14,700 bases of DNA from Candidatus Competibacteraceae bacterium (GCA_003527885.1 DPWB01000111.1:1-14700), one strand, 5' to 3'; positions 5,511 through 13,853 are shown, numbered from the stretch's first letter. Numbers and translations are program-made. Notes: generated by a model not told the origin, from the letters alone.

Positions 5511-8059
5511 ACATCACCATTCCCGAACTGTCATTGGTGGTGCTGATCGGCGCATCCGGGTGCGGCAAATCCACCTTTTCCCGTCGCCATTTTTTGCCGA
5601 CTGAAGTGATTTCCTCGGACTATTGTCGCGGGTTGGTAGCCGATGATGAAAACGATCAGTCCGCTACGGCGGATGCGTTCGATATTCTGCATTACATCGC
5701 TGGTAAACGCTTGAAGACCGGACGGTTAGCGGTGGTGGATGCCACCAATGTCCGCGCTGAAGACCGCAAACCGCTGGTGCAAATCGCCCGTGAGTATCAC
5801 TGTTTGCCGGTCGCCATCGTGTTCGATTTGCCGGAGCGGGTCTGCCGGGAGCGCAACGCCCAGCGGCCCGACCGCAATTTCGGCCCGCACGTTATCCGCA
5901 ATCAGCTCGGTAATCTACATCGTTCGCTGCGGGGCCTGGAGCGTGAAGGCTTCCGCTACGTCTACATTTTGCGCGCGACGACGGAGGTGGATGCTGTCAC
6001 CATTGCGCGGCAACCGCTGTGGAATAACAAGAAAGCCGAAACTGGGCCGTTCGATGTCATCGGCGATATTCACGGCTGCTTCGAGGAACTGGGTCGCTTG
6101 CTCGACCGGCTCGGCTATCAACTGGATCGCAGCGGCGAACCGTGGCGATTGTCGCATCCGCAGGATCGCAAGGTGGTGTTTGTCGGTGATTTGGTGGATC
6201 GCGGCCCCGCTACGCCCGATGTGTTGCGGCTGGCGATGGCGGCCGTTCACAGCGGCGACGGCTATTGCGTGGTTGGCAATCACGATCTCAAGCTCAGCAA
6301 AGCCTTACGTGGCCGACAGGTCAAAATCAGCCACGGCCTAGCCGAATCGCTGGAGCAATTGGGCCGGGAATCCGAGGCGTTCCGCGCCGAGGTGATCAAA
6401 TTCCTCGATGGGCTGGTTAGTCATTATGTGTTCGATGGTGGGCGGTTGGTGGTAGCCCATGCGGGGCTGCGCGCCGAGATGCACGGGCGCGGCTCCGGCA
6501 AGGTGCGCGAGTTTGCGATGTTCGGCGAGACGACGGGTGAAACCGATGAGTACGGCTTGCCGGTGCGCACCAACTGGGCGGCGGATTATCGCGGCTCGGC
6601 GCTGGTGGCGTATGGCCATACCCCGGTGCTGAATGCCGAATGGTTCAACAACACCATCTGCCTGGATACTGGCTGTGTGTTCGGTGGCCAGTTGACCGCG
6701 TTGCGTTATCCAGAACGCGAGTTGGTGGCGGAGCCGGCGCTGCGGATGCACTACGAACCGCTGCGACCGTTGGCACCGGCGAGCAGTGGGCCTTTGTCGA
6801 TGCAGCAGGAAGCGGATGACTTGCTGGATCTGGCCGATTGTTCCGGCAAGCGGATTGTGCATCCACGCTTGGGCCATAGCGTGACGATTCGCCCGGAGAA
6901 TGCCGCCGCTGCGCTGGAAGTGATGAGCCGTTTTGCGGCCAATCCGAAATGGCTGGTGTATCTGCCGCCTACCATGTCGCCTGCGGAAACCAGCGCCGAA
7001 CCAGGCTTTCTGGAACATCCCGCCGAGGCGCTGGGCTATTACCGCCGGGCAGGTGTCGAAACTGTGGTCTGCCAAGAAAAGCACATGGGGTCGCGGGCGG
7101 TGGTGGTCATCGCCAAGGATGAAGCAGCGGCCCAGGCACGATTTGGTATCGCCAACGAAGGGCAGGGGATTGTCTACACCCGCACCGGTCGGCGCTTTTT
7201 TACCGATGCTGAGTTGGAGCGGCAATTGTTGCAGCGGCTGGCCAGCGCTTTGAGCACGGCGGGGTTCTGGCAGGAATTTAGCAGCGATTGGTTTGTGCTG
7301 GATTGCGAATTGATGCCGTGGTCGTTGAAAGCGCGAGAATTGTTGACCCGCCAATATGCGGCGGTCGGCGCGGCCAGCGGCGCCATGCTGACCCAAGCCC
7401 ATCATCTGTTGGCCGCGGCTGGCGCGCGCGGAATTGACATCGGCGAACTCTCCGCCAGTTATGCCGAACGCCAGCGGGATGCCCAGCGTTTTACCGACGC
7501 TTACCGGCGCTATTGCTGGCCGGTGTCCTCCATCAATGATCTACGGCTTGCGCCATTTCATCTGCTGGCGTCGGAAAACCGGGTGTACAGCGATCAAACG
7601 CACCTCTGGCAGATGGCGCAGTTGCACCGGCTGGCGGCGGCGGATGCGGCGCTGCTGCTGGCAACGGCCTATCGGGTGGCGGATTTGGCTGATGAAGACG
7701 CTTGCCAAAATGTGATCGACTGGTGGCTTGATCTCACCGAAAAGGGCGGCGAGGGCATGGTGGTCAAACCGATGGATTTCATTCCCGATCAGGGACGAGG
7801 GCGGATTCAACCGGCGGTGAAATGCCGGGGTCGGGACTATCTGCGGATCATCTACGGCCCGGAATACACCGAAGAAAGGCATTTAAGCCGGCTACGACGC
7901 CGGGCGTTGGGAGGGAAGCGGGCGTTGGCCTGGCGGGAATTCGCGCTGGGATTGGAGGCTCTGGAGCGATTTGTCGCCCGCGAGCCGTTGCGGCGAGTGC
8001 ATGAATGCGTGTTTGGGGTGCTGGCGCTGGAATCGGAGCCGGTCGATCCACGGTTGTGA
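5507..8059 (+). CDS. pnkp: Pnkp, polynucleotide kinase-phosphatase-ligase for RNA repair
   Basis: An 850-residue three-domain protein of normal family length. The kinase (residues 1 to about 170) has P-loop GASGCGKST (Lys21, Ser22), Asp38 and Arg116, at the same positions I recall for Clostridium thermocellum Pnkp. The metallophosphoesterase (about 180-400) has GDIHG (Asp187, His189), GDLVDRG (Asp228, Asp231, Arg232), GNHD (Asn258, His259), and metal-binding candidates in AHAG (His318) and YGHT (His371). The C-terminal nucleotidyltransferase ligase (about 480-850) has motif I EKHMGSR with adenylated Lys525, EGMVVKP (Lys754) and AVKCRGRDYL (Lys772). Together these phosphorylate 5'-OH ends, remove 2',3'-cyclic or 3' phosphates, and seal RNA after Hen1 methylation. 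Sealing requires Hen1, whose gene overlaps this one by four bases. No residue I could check is missing, so it should be active. Cytoplasmic. Confidence 0.96.
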   Translation: MNITIPELSLVVLIGASGCGKSTFSRRHFLPTEVISSDYCRGLVADDENDQSATADAFDILHYIAGKRLKTGRLAVVDATNVRAEDRKPLVQIAREYHCLPVAIVFDLPERVCRERNAQRPDRNFGPHVIRNQLGNLHRSLRGLEREGFRYVYILRATTEVDAVTIARQPLWNNKKAETGPFDVIGDIHGCFEELGRLLDRLGYQLDRSGEPWRLSHPQDRKVVFVGDLVDRGPATPDVLRLAMAAVHSGDGYCVVGNHDLKLSKALRGRQVKISHGLAESLEQLGRESEAFRAEVIKFLDGLVSHYVFDGGRLVVAHAGLRAEMHGRGSGKVREFAMFGETTGETDEYGLPVRTNWAADYRGSALVAYGHTPVLNAEWFNNTICLDTGCVFGGQLTALRYPERELVAEPALRMHYEPLRPLAPASSGPLSMQQEADDLLDLADCSGKRIVHPRLGHSVTIRPENAAAALEVMSRFAANPKWLVYLPPTMSPAETSAEPGFLEHPAEALGYYRRAGVETVVCQEKHMGSRAVVVIAKDEAAAQARFGIANEGQGIVYTRTGRRFFTDAELERQLLQRLASALSTAGFWQEFSSDWFVLDCELMPWSLKARELLTRQYAAVGAASGAMLTQAHHLLAAAGARGIDIGELSASYAERQRDAQRFTDAYRRYCWPVSSINDLRLAPFHLLASENRVYSDQTHLWQMAQLHRLAAADAALLLATAYRVADLADEDACQNVIDWWLDLTEKGGEGMVVKPMDFIPDQGRGRIQPAVKCRGRDYLRIIYGPEYTEERHLSRLRRRALGGKRALAWREFALGLEALERFVAREPLRRVHECVFGVLALESEPVDPRL

Positions 8060-8064
8060 GGGGC

Positions 8065-8081
8065 GCTGAAGGCGCTTCAGC
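8065..8081. terminator. Hairpin after pnkp, possible weak terminator
   Basis: GCTGAAG-GCG-CTTCAGC is a perfect 7-bp stem with a 3-base loop, starting five bases after the pnkp stop codon. No T-run follows, so intrinsic termination would be inefficient. It may instead protect the mRNA 3' end or mark the end of the RNA-repair transcript. Confidence 0.35.
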
Positions 8082-8125
8082 CAGGGGGCATCCATACAGA
8101 AGGTCGCGCGCTGCAATCGTCGATC

Positions 8126-8156
8126 TTGCGCGTACTTGGCGGAAACCGGGTAGAAT
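8126..8156 (+). promoter_or_regulatory. Weak sigma70-like promoter candidate
   Basis: TTGCGC (8126-8131) and TAGAAT (8151-8156) resemble -35 and -10 boxes, but they are 19 bases apart, longer than optimal. It would give a leader of roughly 100 bases before the methyltransferase gene. This is the best candidate in the 207-base gap 8060-8266; nothing else in the gap is recognisable. Confidence 0.25.
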
Positions 8157-8254
8157 TCGGCTCCTTTCAGCTTTAAGACAGTCTGAACTGCCATAATCAA
8201 GACTCTTTATCGCCATCTTCTCCTTGATGTGCCCCGATTCTTCAAATGAAGACC

Positions 8255-8260
8255 AGAGGA
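8255..8260 (+). promoter_or_regulatory. Ribosome binding site that selects the start at 8267
   Basis: AGAGGA is six bases before the ATG at 8267. An in-frame ATG at 8246 lies upstream of this site and would add MKTRGYL in front of the signal peptide. Confidence 0.6.
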
Positions 8261-8266
8261 TATTTA

Positions 8267-9559
8267 ATGATGAGAGTGACTGCGACCCGCCCGTCGGGTA
8301 GATCAATTGCGACGGCGGCTGTGCTGACTGTCGGGCTACTGTTTGGGCTGAGTGCCACTGCGATGGCGCAAGGGCCAGGGCCGCAACGCACCGCGCCGCC
8401 TGAGATGGCGAATTTGCCTCCTCCTGAGCAAGCCACGCCACCGGGTGGCGCCGTCGCTCAGCCGATGGCGACCCTAACCGTGCAGGTACCGGTCACGTCC
8501 AATATGTCGCTGGTACATGTCGGCAGTAGCGATTCCTTCGCCATCACCCCGGAAGGTCGGCAAGCTGCGACCGATCTGTTCGAGGCGCTGGGGGCGGCGG
8601 AGCGCCAGGAAACTGCCAAGATGACGGAGAAGGCCAAGTCGGCACTGGCGATTTACGCCAAAATCATCCCCCGCGAAAACTACGGTGGCGAATACACCGC
8701 CTTGCAATGGTTTGCCGATTATCTGCTGGCGGATAACGCCAAAAAAGCTGAGATGACCACTGAACCGCTGACGAATGAGTTTTTTAAGATGTTCGGCGGC
8801 AATAACTATCAGGTGCTCAAGGAATATCTTCAGCGCAAATACCGGCTGAAAGATACCGGTGATGAGGAGACCTATACCGGCCAGATGCGCAAGGCGTATC
8901 TCGAAGACACCATTCTGTTCAATAACCCCCGGCGCGAGAGCTGGGAACACACCACGGAACTGGTGTCCCTACTGGATCTGAAGCCCGGCGCTATTGTGGC
9001 TGATGTCGGTTCCGGCCCCGGTTACTACTCTTTCCGCTTCGCCAAGCTGGTCGGGCCGACCGGACGGGTGATCGCCATCGATACCGTGGCCGAGCATCTG
9101 AAATACGTAGAGCAGGTTAAAACCAATCTCGGCGTCACCAACATTGAAACATTGCAAACCGACGGCAAAACCCTGGGTTTGAAGGGGCGCAAAGTCAACG
9201 CCGTGTTCCTGTGCTCGCTCTATCACAACATCTATGCCATGTCGACGGCGCCGGAGCGTGATTCCTTCGTCAACGCCATCCGCGAGGCGCTGACTGACGA
9301 TGGCCTGCTCTATCTGGCCGATAATGGACTGGTGCAGCCGGGCATCTTGCCGTATCACGGTCCCTATATCGCCAAGGAACTGCTGATCGCGCAATTGCTG
9401 AACTACGGCTTCGATCTGGTGCGGCAGCATCAACATATCCCGCAGCGTTATTTATTAGTGTTTAAAAAACGGCCTGATAATCAAGCGCCGGCCCCGATCC
9501 CGCCCGGCGCCGGATTCGGTCCAGCACCAGGCGCCGCTAGCCCTGCCGTTCGTCCATAA
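8267..9559 (+). CDS. Exported class I SAM-dependent methyltransferase-like protein
   Basis: A 430-residue protein with two parts. The N-terminus is a classical signal peptide: Arg3, Arg8 and Arg12, then a hydrophobic stretch from about 14 to 29 and a cleavage site AMA-Q at 34/35. No lipobox cysteine is present. A Pro-rich stretch follows, then a helical region (about 75-215) I do not recognise. The C-terminal half is a Rossmann methyltransferase domain with motif I VADVGSGPGYYS (244-255) and acidic motif II VIAID (Asp272), resembling the predicted methyltransferases of COG4798, several of which also appear to be exported. The protein ends in a Pro/Ala-rich tail. SAM is not expected in the periplasm, so export of an intact SAM fold is odd: it may bind another ligand or be only partly exported. 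A transporter gene follows after 24 bases. Substrate unknown. Confidence 0.75.
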   Translation: MMRVTATRPSGRSIATAAVLTVGLLFGLSATAMAQGPGPQRTAPPEMANLPPPEQATPPGGAVAQPMATLTVQVPVTSNMSLVHVGSSDSFAITPEGRQAATDLFEALGAAERQETAKMTEKAKSALAIYAKIIPRENYGGEYTALQWFADYLLADNAKKAEMTTEPLTNEFFKMFGGNNYQVLKEYLQRKYRLKDTGDEETYTGQMRKAYLEDTILFNNPRRESWEHTTELVSLLDLKPGAIVADVGSGPGYYSFRFAKLVGPTGRVIAIDTVAEHLKYVEQVKTNLGVTNIETLQTDGKTLGLKGRKVNAVFLCSLYHNIYAMSTAPERDSFVNAIREALTDDGLLYLADNGLVQPGILPYHGPYIAKELLIAQLLNYGFDLVRQHQHIPQRYLLVFKKRPDNQAPAPIPPGAGFGPAPGAASPAVRP

Positions 9560-9583
9560 GATGCGGCGGGTCAGAGGACTACC

Positions 9584-10465
9584 GTGGACCCACAGCTAAT
9601 CGGCATAGCCGCCGCGCTGGGGTCGGCGGCCTCGTGGGCGTTAGGCTCGGTGCTGTTTCGGCGGCTGGGTGACGAGCTGCCGCCAGTCGCCTTAACCTTC
9701 GCCAAGGGCAGCGCGAGCGTTATCTTGCTGGGCGCCGCGCTGCTGCTCATCGGCTTCAATCCGCTGAGCGCCGAGGTCTGGGGGTTGCTGATCCTCAGCG
9801 GACTGCTGGGAATCGCGGTGGGAGATACGCTGTTTTTCCTGGCCCTGAACCATTTGGGCGCTCACGCAGTGGTGATCTTATTCACCTTGGGCCAAGTGCT
9901 GACGGTGATTTTGGCGGTCCTCTGGTTGGGCGAACAACCGCATCCGCTCGATTGGGCAGGCATCGGGCTGATCCTGGGCGGGGTCACCGTGGTGATGTGG
10001 CTGAGAATGCACGGGGAGGGCGGACGTACCGGGATCATGGGCGTCGTTTACGGCCTGCTCTCGGTTGCTGCCATGGCGGTGTCGATCATTCTGGCCAAGG
10101 AGGCATTGGCGAGTACAGGCAGTGTGCAAGCGACTTTTGTGCGGATGCTGGCAGGCACTGCCGGGATTTTTCTGTTCGGCCAATTAACTGGCCAGCTTCG
10201 TGGTCGGTTGCGTCCGCTGCGCCAGCCGGGCTTCTTCGGCTTTTTTCTGCTATCGGTCGTGGTTGTGACCTTTGGCGGTTTCTGGTTGTCATTGGTATCT
10301 ATCGCTCACCTGGATGTCGCCATTGCGAACACGTTAAATGCCACCGAGCCTCTGTTTGTCCTGCCGTTGGCGGCGTTGGTGCTCAAGGAAAAAATTACCC
10401 TGCCAGTGGTGATGGCCAGCTTGGCTACTGTGATTGGGATTGCGCTGATCGTCGCGCCGCGTTGA
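9584..10465 (+). CDS. EamA/DMT-superfamily transporter
   Basis: A 293-residue, strongly hydrophobic protein with the two-repeat, ten-helix pattern of the drug/metabolite transporter superfamily (EamA domains). The first repeat runs from about residue 5 to 140 (SAASWALGSVLFRRLGDELPP start; helix ending near GGVTVVMWLRM). The second runs from about 150 to 292 and ends in LATVIGIALIVAPR. It is an inner-membrane carrier; relatives move amino acids, metabolites or drugs, and the substrate cannot be predicted from sequence. The GTG start is supported by AGAGGA at 9573-9578, five bases upstream. It lies 24 bases after the methyltransferase gene and 33 bases before the ABC ATPase gene, all on the same strand, so co-transcription is likely. 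No unusual features. Confidence 0.85.
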   Translation: MDPQLIGIAAALGSAASWALGSVLFRRLGDELPPVALTFAKGSASVILLGAALLLIGFNPLSAEVWGLLILSGLLGIAVGDTLFFLALNHLGAHAVVILFTLGQVLTVILAVLWLGEQPHPLDWAGIGLILGGVTVVMWLRMHGEGGRTGIMGVVYGLLSVAAMAVSIILAKEALASTGSVQATFVRMLAGTAGIFLFGQLTGQLRGRLRPLRQPGFFGFFLLSVVVVTFGGFWLSLVSIAHLDVAIANTLNATEPLFVLPLAALVLKEKITLPVVMASLATVIGIALIVAPR

Positions 10466-10498
10466 CTCTGATGGCCTCGACTAAAATCTTGCGAGTGC

Positions 10499-11242
10499 GT
10501 GGCGATGGCTGAGAAGACCGGCGGCGGGGCGAATGCGGCCCAACCGACCTTTGTAGCGCGGGCGTTGACCAAAACCTACCGCACCGAAGCCGGTGAAGTC
10601 CACGCACTGCGCGGAATCGACCTGGAACTGTGGCCCGGTGAATTTGTGGTGATGCTGGGGCCTTCGGGCAGCGGCAAATCGACCTTTCTTAATATCCTGG
10701 GCGGCCTCGATAGCCCCACCGCCGGTCAGGTTCTCTATCGTGGGGCCGATTTGGCGGCGTTCAGTGAGCGCGCCCGCACCCGTTACCGCCGGGAGGAAAT
10801 CGGTTTCGTTTTTCAGTTTTATAATCTGATTCCGAGCCTTACCGCCCGTGAAAATGTCTTGCTGGCCACCGAGATCGCCCCTGAGCCATTGACGCCGGAG
10901 GCAGCACTTGATCTGGTTGGTCTGTCGGCGCGCGCTGATCATTTTCCGGCTGAGATGTCCGGTGGTGAGCAGCAGCGGGTCGCAGTGGCTCGCGCTATCG
11001 CCAAGCGTCCATCGATTCTGCTCTGTGACGAACCGACCGGCGCTTTGGATTCAAATACCGGCATTCTGGTGCTCCAGGCCATCGAGGCGGCTAGCAGCGC
11101 GTTGAAAACCACCACCGTGCTTATTACACACAATGTGTCCATCGCGGCGATGGGCGACCGCGTGATTTCGTTCACCAACGGCCACATCGCCGACATTCGC
11201 CTGAACGCTCAGCGCCGGCCTGCGGGCGAGTTGTCCTGGTGA
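10499..11242 (+). CDS. ABC transporter ATP-binding protein, LolD/MacB class
   Basis: A 247-residue ABC ATPase with Walker A GPSGSGKST (54-62, Lys60), Q-loop VFQFYNLIP (Gln106), signature MSGGEQQRVA (153-162), Walker B ILLCDEPTGALDS (Asp177, Glu178) and H-loop His211. The VFQFYNLIPSLTARENV and GALDS segments are characteristic of the LolD/MacB/FtsE group, which partners FtsX-type permeases and drives lipoprotein, peptide or lipid movement at the membrane rather than classical import. The start is either GTG at 10499 or ATG at 10505, two codons apart; neither has a clear ribosome binding site. The permease gene begins 15 bases downstream, and the two should form one complex on the cytoplasmic face of the inner membrane. 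Confidence 0.92.
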   Translation: MAMAEKTGGGANAAQPTFVARALTKTYRTEAGEVHALRGIDLELWPGEFVVMLGPSGSGKSTFLNILGGLDSPTAGQVLYRGADLAAFSERARTRYRREEIGFVFQFYNLIPSLTARENVLLATEIAPEPLTPEAALDLVGLSARADHFPAEMSGGEQQRVAVARAIAKRPSILLCDEPTGALDSNTGILVLQAIEAASSALKTTTVLITHNVSIAAMGDRVISFTNGHIADIRLNAQRRPAGELSW

Positions 11243-11257
11243 GCGGCCGCCTGCTCG

Positions 11258-13621
11258 ATGCGCGCCCTCGATAAGAAGATCGCCCGCGATTTACAGCGGC
11301 TGTGGAGCCAAGCGCTGGCCATCGCGCTGGTGACGGTGGTCGGCACAGCCGGTTTTGTGATGTCACTGGGGACAATCGGCTCGCTGGAACAGACCCAGGT
11401 GACCTATTACGAGCGCTACCGATTTGCCGATGCGTTCGCCTCGGTGCGCCGCGCGCCGGCATCGCTGGCCGGCAAGCTGGCCGCTATTTCCGGCGTCAAG
11501 CAGGTCAGCACCCGGATCACCCACAATGTAGTCATCGACATCGCGGGGATGTCCGAGCCGGTCAACGGCTTGCTCTCATCCTTGCCAGAGTCAGGCGCGC
11601 TGAATCAACTGCACTTGCGGCGCGGTCGCGCGGTGCTGCCAGGGGCAACCAACGAGGCAGTGCTCGGTGAAGCGTTCGCCGCCGCCCATGATCTCACGCT
11701 CGGTAGTACCTTCTCCGCTACGTTGAAGGGGCAAAAACGCCGGCTGACCGTCGTCGGCATCGCTCTGTCACCGGAATATGTGTTTTTCGGGGTGCCTGGT
11801 GCGATGGTGCCGGACGACGAGCGGTTCGGGGTCTTGTGGATGGACCGTAAGGCATTGGCCGCCGCGTTCGATCTGGAAGGGGCCTTCAACGATGTCGTGC
11901 TGTCGCTGATCCCGGGGATTGATCAGATTGAGGTGCTGAACCGGGTCGATGCGCTGCTCAATCCTTACGGCGGTATTGGGGCTTACGGGCGCAGCGATCA
12001 CATCTCACATGCCACCCTGACCGGTGAAATCGGGCAATTGCGGGCCTCGATTTTCATTGCGGCACCGGTCTTTATCGGCGTCGTGGCGTTTCTGCTGCAC
12101 ATGCTGATGATGCGGCACGTCGAAACCGAGCGCCAACAGATCGGGACGTTGAAGGCTTTCGGCTACGGCAATCCGGCCATCGCCTGGCACTACCTGAAGT
12201 TTGTATTGGCTATCGTGGCGTTTGGTGTGGTGGGAGGATTGCTTGTCGGCGCCCGCGCCGGTCATGCCATCACCGAGATGTATGCCGCCCATTATCGTTT
12301 TCCCTTTTTGGAATACACGCTGACGGCTGGCACGTTTTTGCAGGCGAGCGCTGTGCCGGTCATCGCCGCGCTGATCGGAGCGCTGGGCAGTTTGCGGGCG
12401 GTGGTGGGGTTACCGCCGGCCGTGGCGATGCGGGCGCCGCCGCCCCCGGTTTATCGTCGTACTCTGATCGAGCGGTTGGGGGTGAGTCTGTGGTTGGATC
12501 AGCCGACGCGGATGATTGTGCGCCACATCGTCCGTTGGCCGTTGCGCTCGACATTGACCGTGTTGGGGATTGCGGCCGCTATGGCGATCCTGGTCGCTCC
12601 GCTGGGAGTGCTCAACTCGGCGGTTCACATGATCGACACCCATTTTTTTCGGGCCGAGCGCCAAAACCTGACCGTCGCCTTCGCGCAAACCCGGCCCTAT
12701 AAAGCCGTCTACAACATGAACCATTACCCTGGCGTGCTGCAAGTCGAACCCTTCAGAGTGACGCCGGCCAAACTCCACTATGGGCCGCGTGCCCGCCGGG
12801 TGGCCATTATCGGCCGTGATGGGCTGAGCGAGTTGTCTCGGCCCCTGGATAGCGAATTGCGACCGATGGCTATTCCAGAACAAGGGGTCGTCCTTTCCAA
12901 AGCGATGGCCGACTGGCTTGGGGTTAAACGCGGTGAGCGCGTCACCCTTGAACTCTTGGAAATCAATCGCGCCACGCATGAGCTACCGGTCACCGCGATC
13001 TCTGAATCCTATGTGGGCCTGACGTTTTTCATGGTGTTCATCGACCGCACTCTTTTGAACCACCTGATGAAGGAAGGCGATGTGGTGACCGGCACCCATG
13101 TCAGCCTCGATACGACCCGGTTGGATGCGCTCTACGCGAGCCTGAAGAATACGCCGGCTATCACCGGCTTGGTGTCCCATGCGGCTTCGCTGACCGGAAT
13201 GCGGCGGATCATGGAGCAAAATCTGCGCATGACCTTAGCTAATATCGTGGTCGCCGCCATCATCATCTTCGGAGTAGTTTACAATAGCGCTCGGATATCC
13301 TTGGCCGAACGCGCCCGCGAACTCGCTTCCCTGCGTCTGCTGGGTTACTCACGCTTGGATGTGGCGTATATCCTGTTGGGGGAGCTTGGATTATTGGTTT
13401 TGGCCGCACTTCCCGTTGGGTGTGGTTTGGGCTATGGCTTCGCGTATCTATTGACGGAAGGCACCGCCAACGAGATGTTTCGGCTGCCTTTGTATCTGGA
13501 GCCGGCTACCTTTGGCTACGCCACCCTGGTGGTGCTGATTACCGTGGCGGTGACTGCCCTAACCGTGGCCCGCAAAATCTTCAGCCTTGATATCGTCTCT
13601 ATCCTGAAAACCAGGGAATAG
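11258..13621 (+). CDS. ABC transporter permease with two FtsX domains
   Basis: A 787-residue permease with eight predicted membrane helices in the MacB/FtsX-duplicated arrangement. One helix lies near residues 14-38, followed by a large extracytoplasmic domain. Three more lie between about 265 and 390, another at about 425-450 precedes a second extracytoplasmic domain, and the last three lie between about 650 and 780. The end KIFSLDIVSILKTRE resembles the cytoplasmic C-terminus of this group. Partner of the ATPase encoded 15 bases upstream. Such exporters often work with a periplasmic adaptor (HlyD/MacA type). None is encoded nearby: the next gene is aceE, and upstream genes are a DMT carrier and the methyltransferase. 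It may act without an adaptor, as lipid or lipoprotein transporters do, or use one encoded elsewhere. Substrate unknown. Confidence 0.9.
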   Translation: MRALDKKIARDLQRLWSQALAIALVTVVGTAGFVMSLGTIGSLEQTQVTYYERYRFADAFASVRRAPASLAGKLAAISGVKQVSTRITHNVVIDIAGMSEPVNGLLSSLPESGALNQLHLRRGRAVLPGATNEAVLGEAFAAAHDLTLGSTFSATLKGQKRRLTVVGIALSPEYVFFGVPGAMVPDDERFGVLWMDRKALAAAFDLEGAFNDVVLSLIPGIDQIEVLNRVDALLNPYGGIGAYGRSDHISHATLTGEIGQLRASIFIAAPVFIGVVAFLLHMLMMRHVETERQQIGTLKAFGYGNPAIAWHYLKFVLAIVAFGVVGGLLVGARAGHAITEMYAAHYRFPFLEYTLTAGTFLQASAVPVIAALIGALGSLRAVVGLPPAVAMRAPPPPVYRRTLIERLGVSLWLDQPTRMIVRHIVRWPLRSTLTVLGIAAAMAILVAPLGVLNSAVHMIDTHFFRAERQNLTVAFAQTRPYKAVYNMNHYPGVLQVEPFRVTPAKLHYGPRARRVAIIGRDGLSELSRPLDSELRPMAIPEQGVVLSKAMADWLGVKRGERVTLELLEINRATHELPVTAISESYVGLTFFMVFIDRTLLNHLMKEGDVVTGTHVSLDTTRLDALYASLKNTPAITGLVSHAASLTGMRRIMEQNLRMTLANIVVAAIIIFGVVYNSARISLAERARELASLRLLGYSRLDVAYILLGELGLLVLAALPVGCGLGYGFAYLLTEGTANEMFRLPLYLEPATFGYATLVVLITVAVTALTVARKIFSLDIVSILKTRE

Positions 13622-13627
13622 CCCAAT

Positions 13628-13639
13628 CTTGGCGCCAAG
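13628..13639. repeat. 12-bp perfect palindrome after the permease gene
   Basis: CTTGGCGCCAAG begins six bases after the permease stop codon. It is fully self-complementary. With no T-run after it, it is a poor intrinsic terminator and could equally be a protein-binding site. Confidence 0.4.
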
Positions 13640-13693
13640 CCTGGCCAATGACCCTTTGGTGAGGGGCTGTGCCTATCAATTCTTGAAACAGTG

Positions 13694-13725
13694 TTTATAT
13701 TTTTAAGCACAAAGTTTTATATTTT
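13694..13725. promoter_or_regulatory. Paired AT-rich direct repeats in the aceE leader
   Basis: TTTATATTTT occurs at 13694-13703 and again at 13716-13725, 22 bases apart start to start, about two helical turns. They sit in the AT-rich centre of the 232-base gap between the permease gene and aceE, about 130-160 bases before the aceE start. They may be promoter or UP-like elements or binding sites. I could not place a good -35/-10 pair. Confidence 0.3.
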
Positions 13726-13840
13726 GTGGAAGCTTGGACCCTATATCATCTGCGAAAGGCTACCGATCATCACCTATCATTGTACGGAGCACGGCGACGT
13801 GATCCCTAAGCGCGACTTCGCGCGCGACCACCCATAGCCT

Positions 13841-13847
13841 GAGGAGG
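13841..13847 (+). promoter_or_regulatory. Strong Shine-Dalgarno for aceE
   Basis: GAGGAGG ends six bases before the GTG at 13854 and fixes that codon as the start of aceE. Confidence 0.8.
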
Positions 13848-13853
13848 CACATC

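Noticed and set aside
6338..7405. Minus-strand open frame of 355 codons
   Set aside because: It lies wholly opposite pnkp, whose domains and active-site residues are certain. Long antisense frames are expected in GC-rich coding DNA.
7848..8441. Minus-strand frame of 197 codons across the pnkp/methyltransferase gap
   Set aside because: It overlaps the ends of two confident plus-strand genes, has low-complexity Ala/Pro composition and no recognisable motif.
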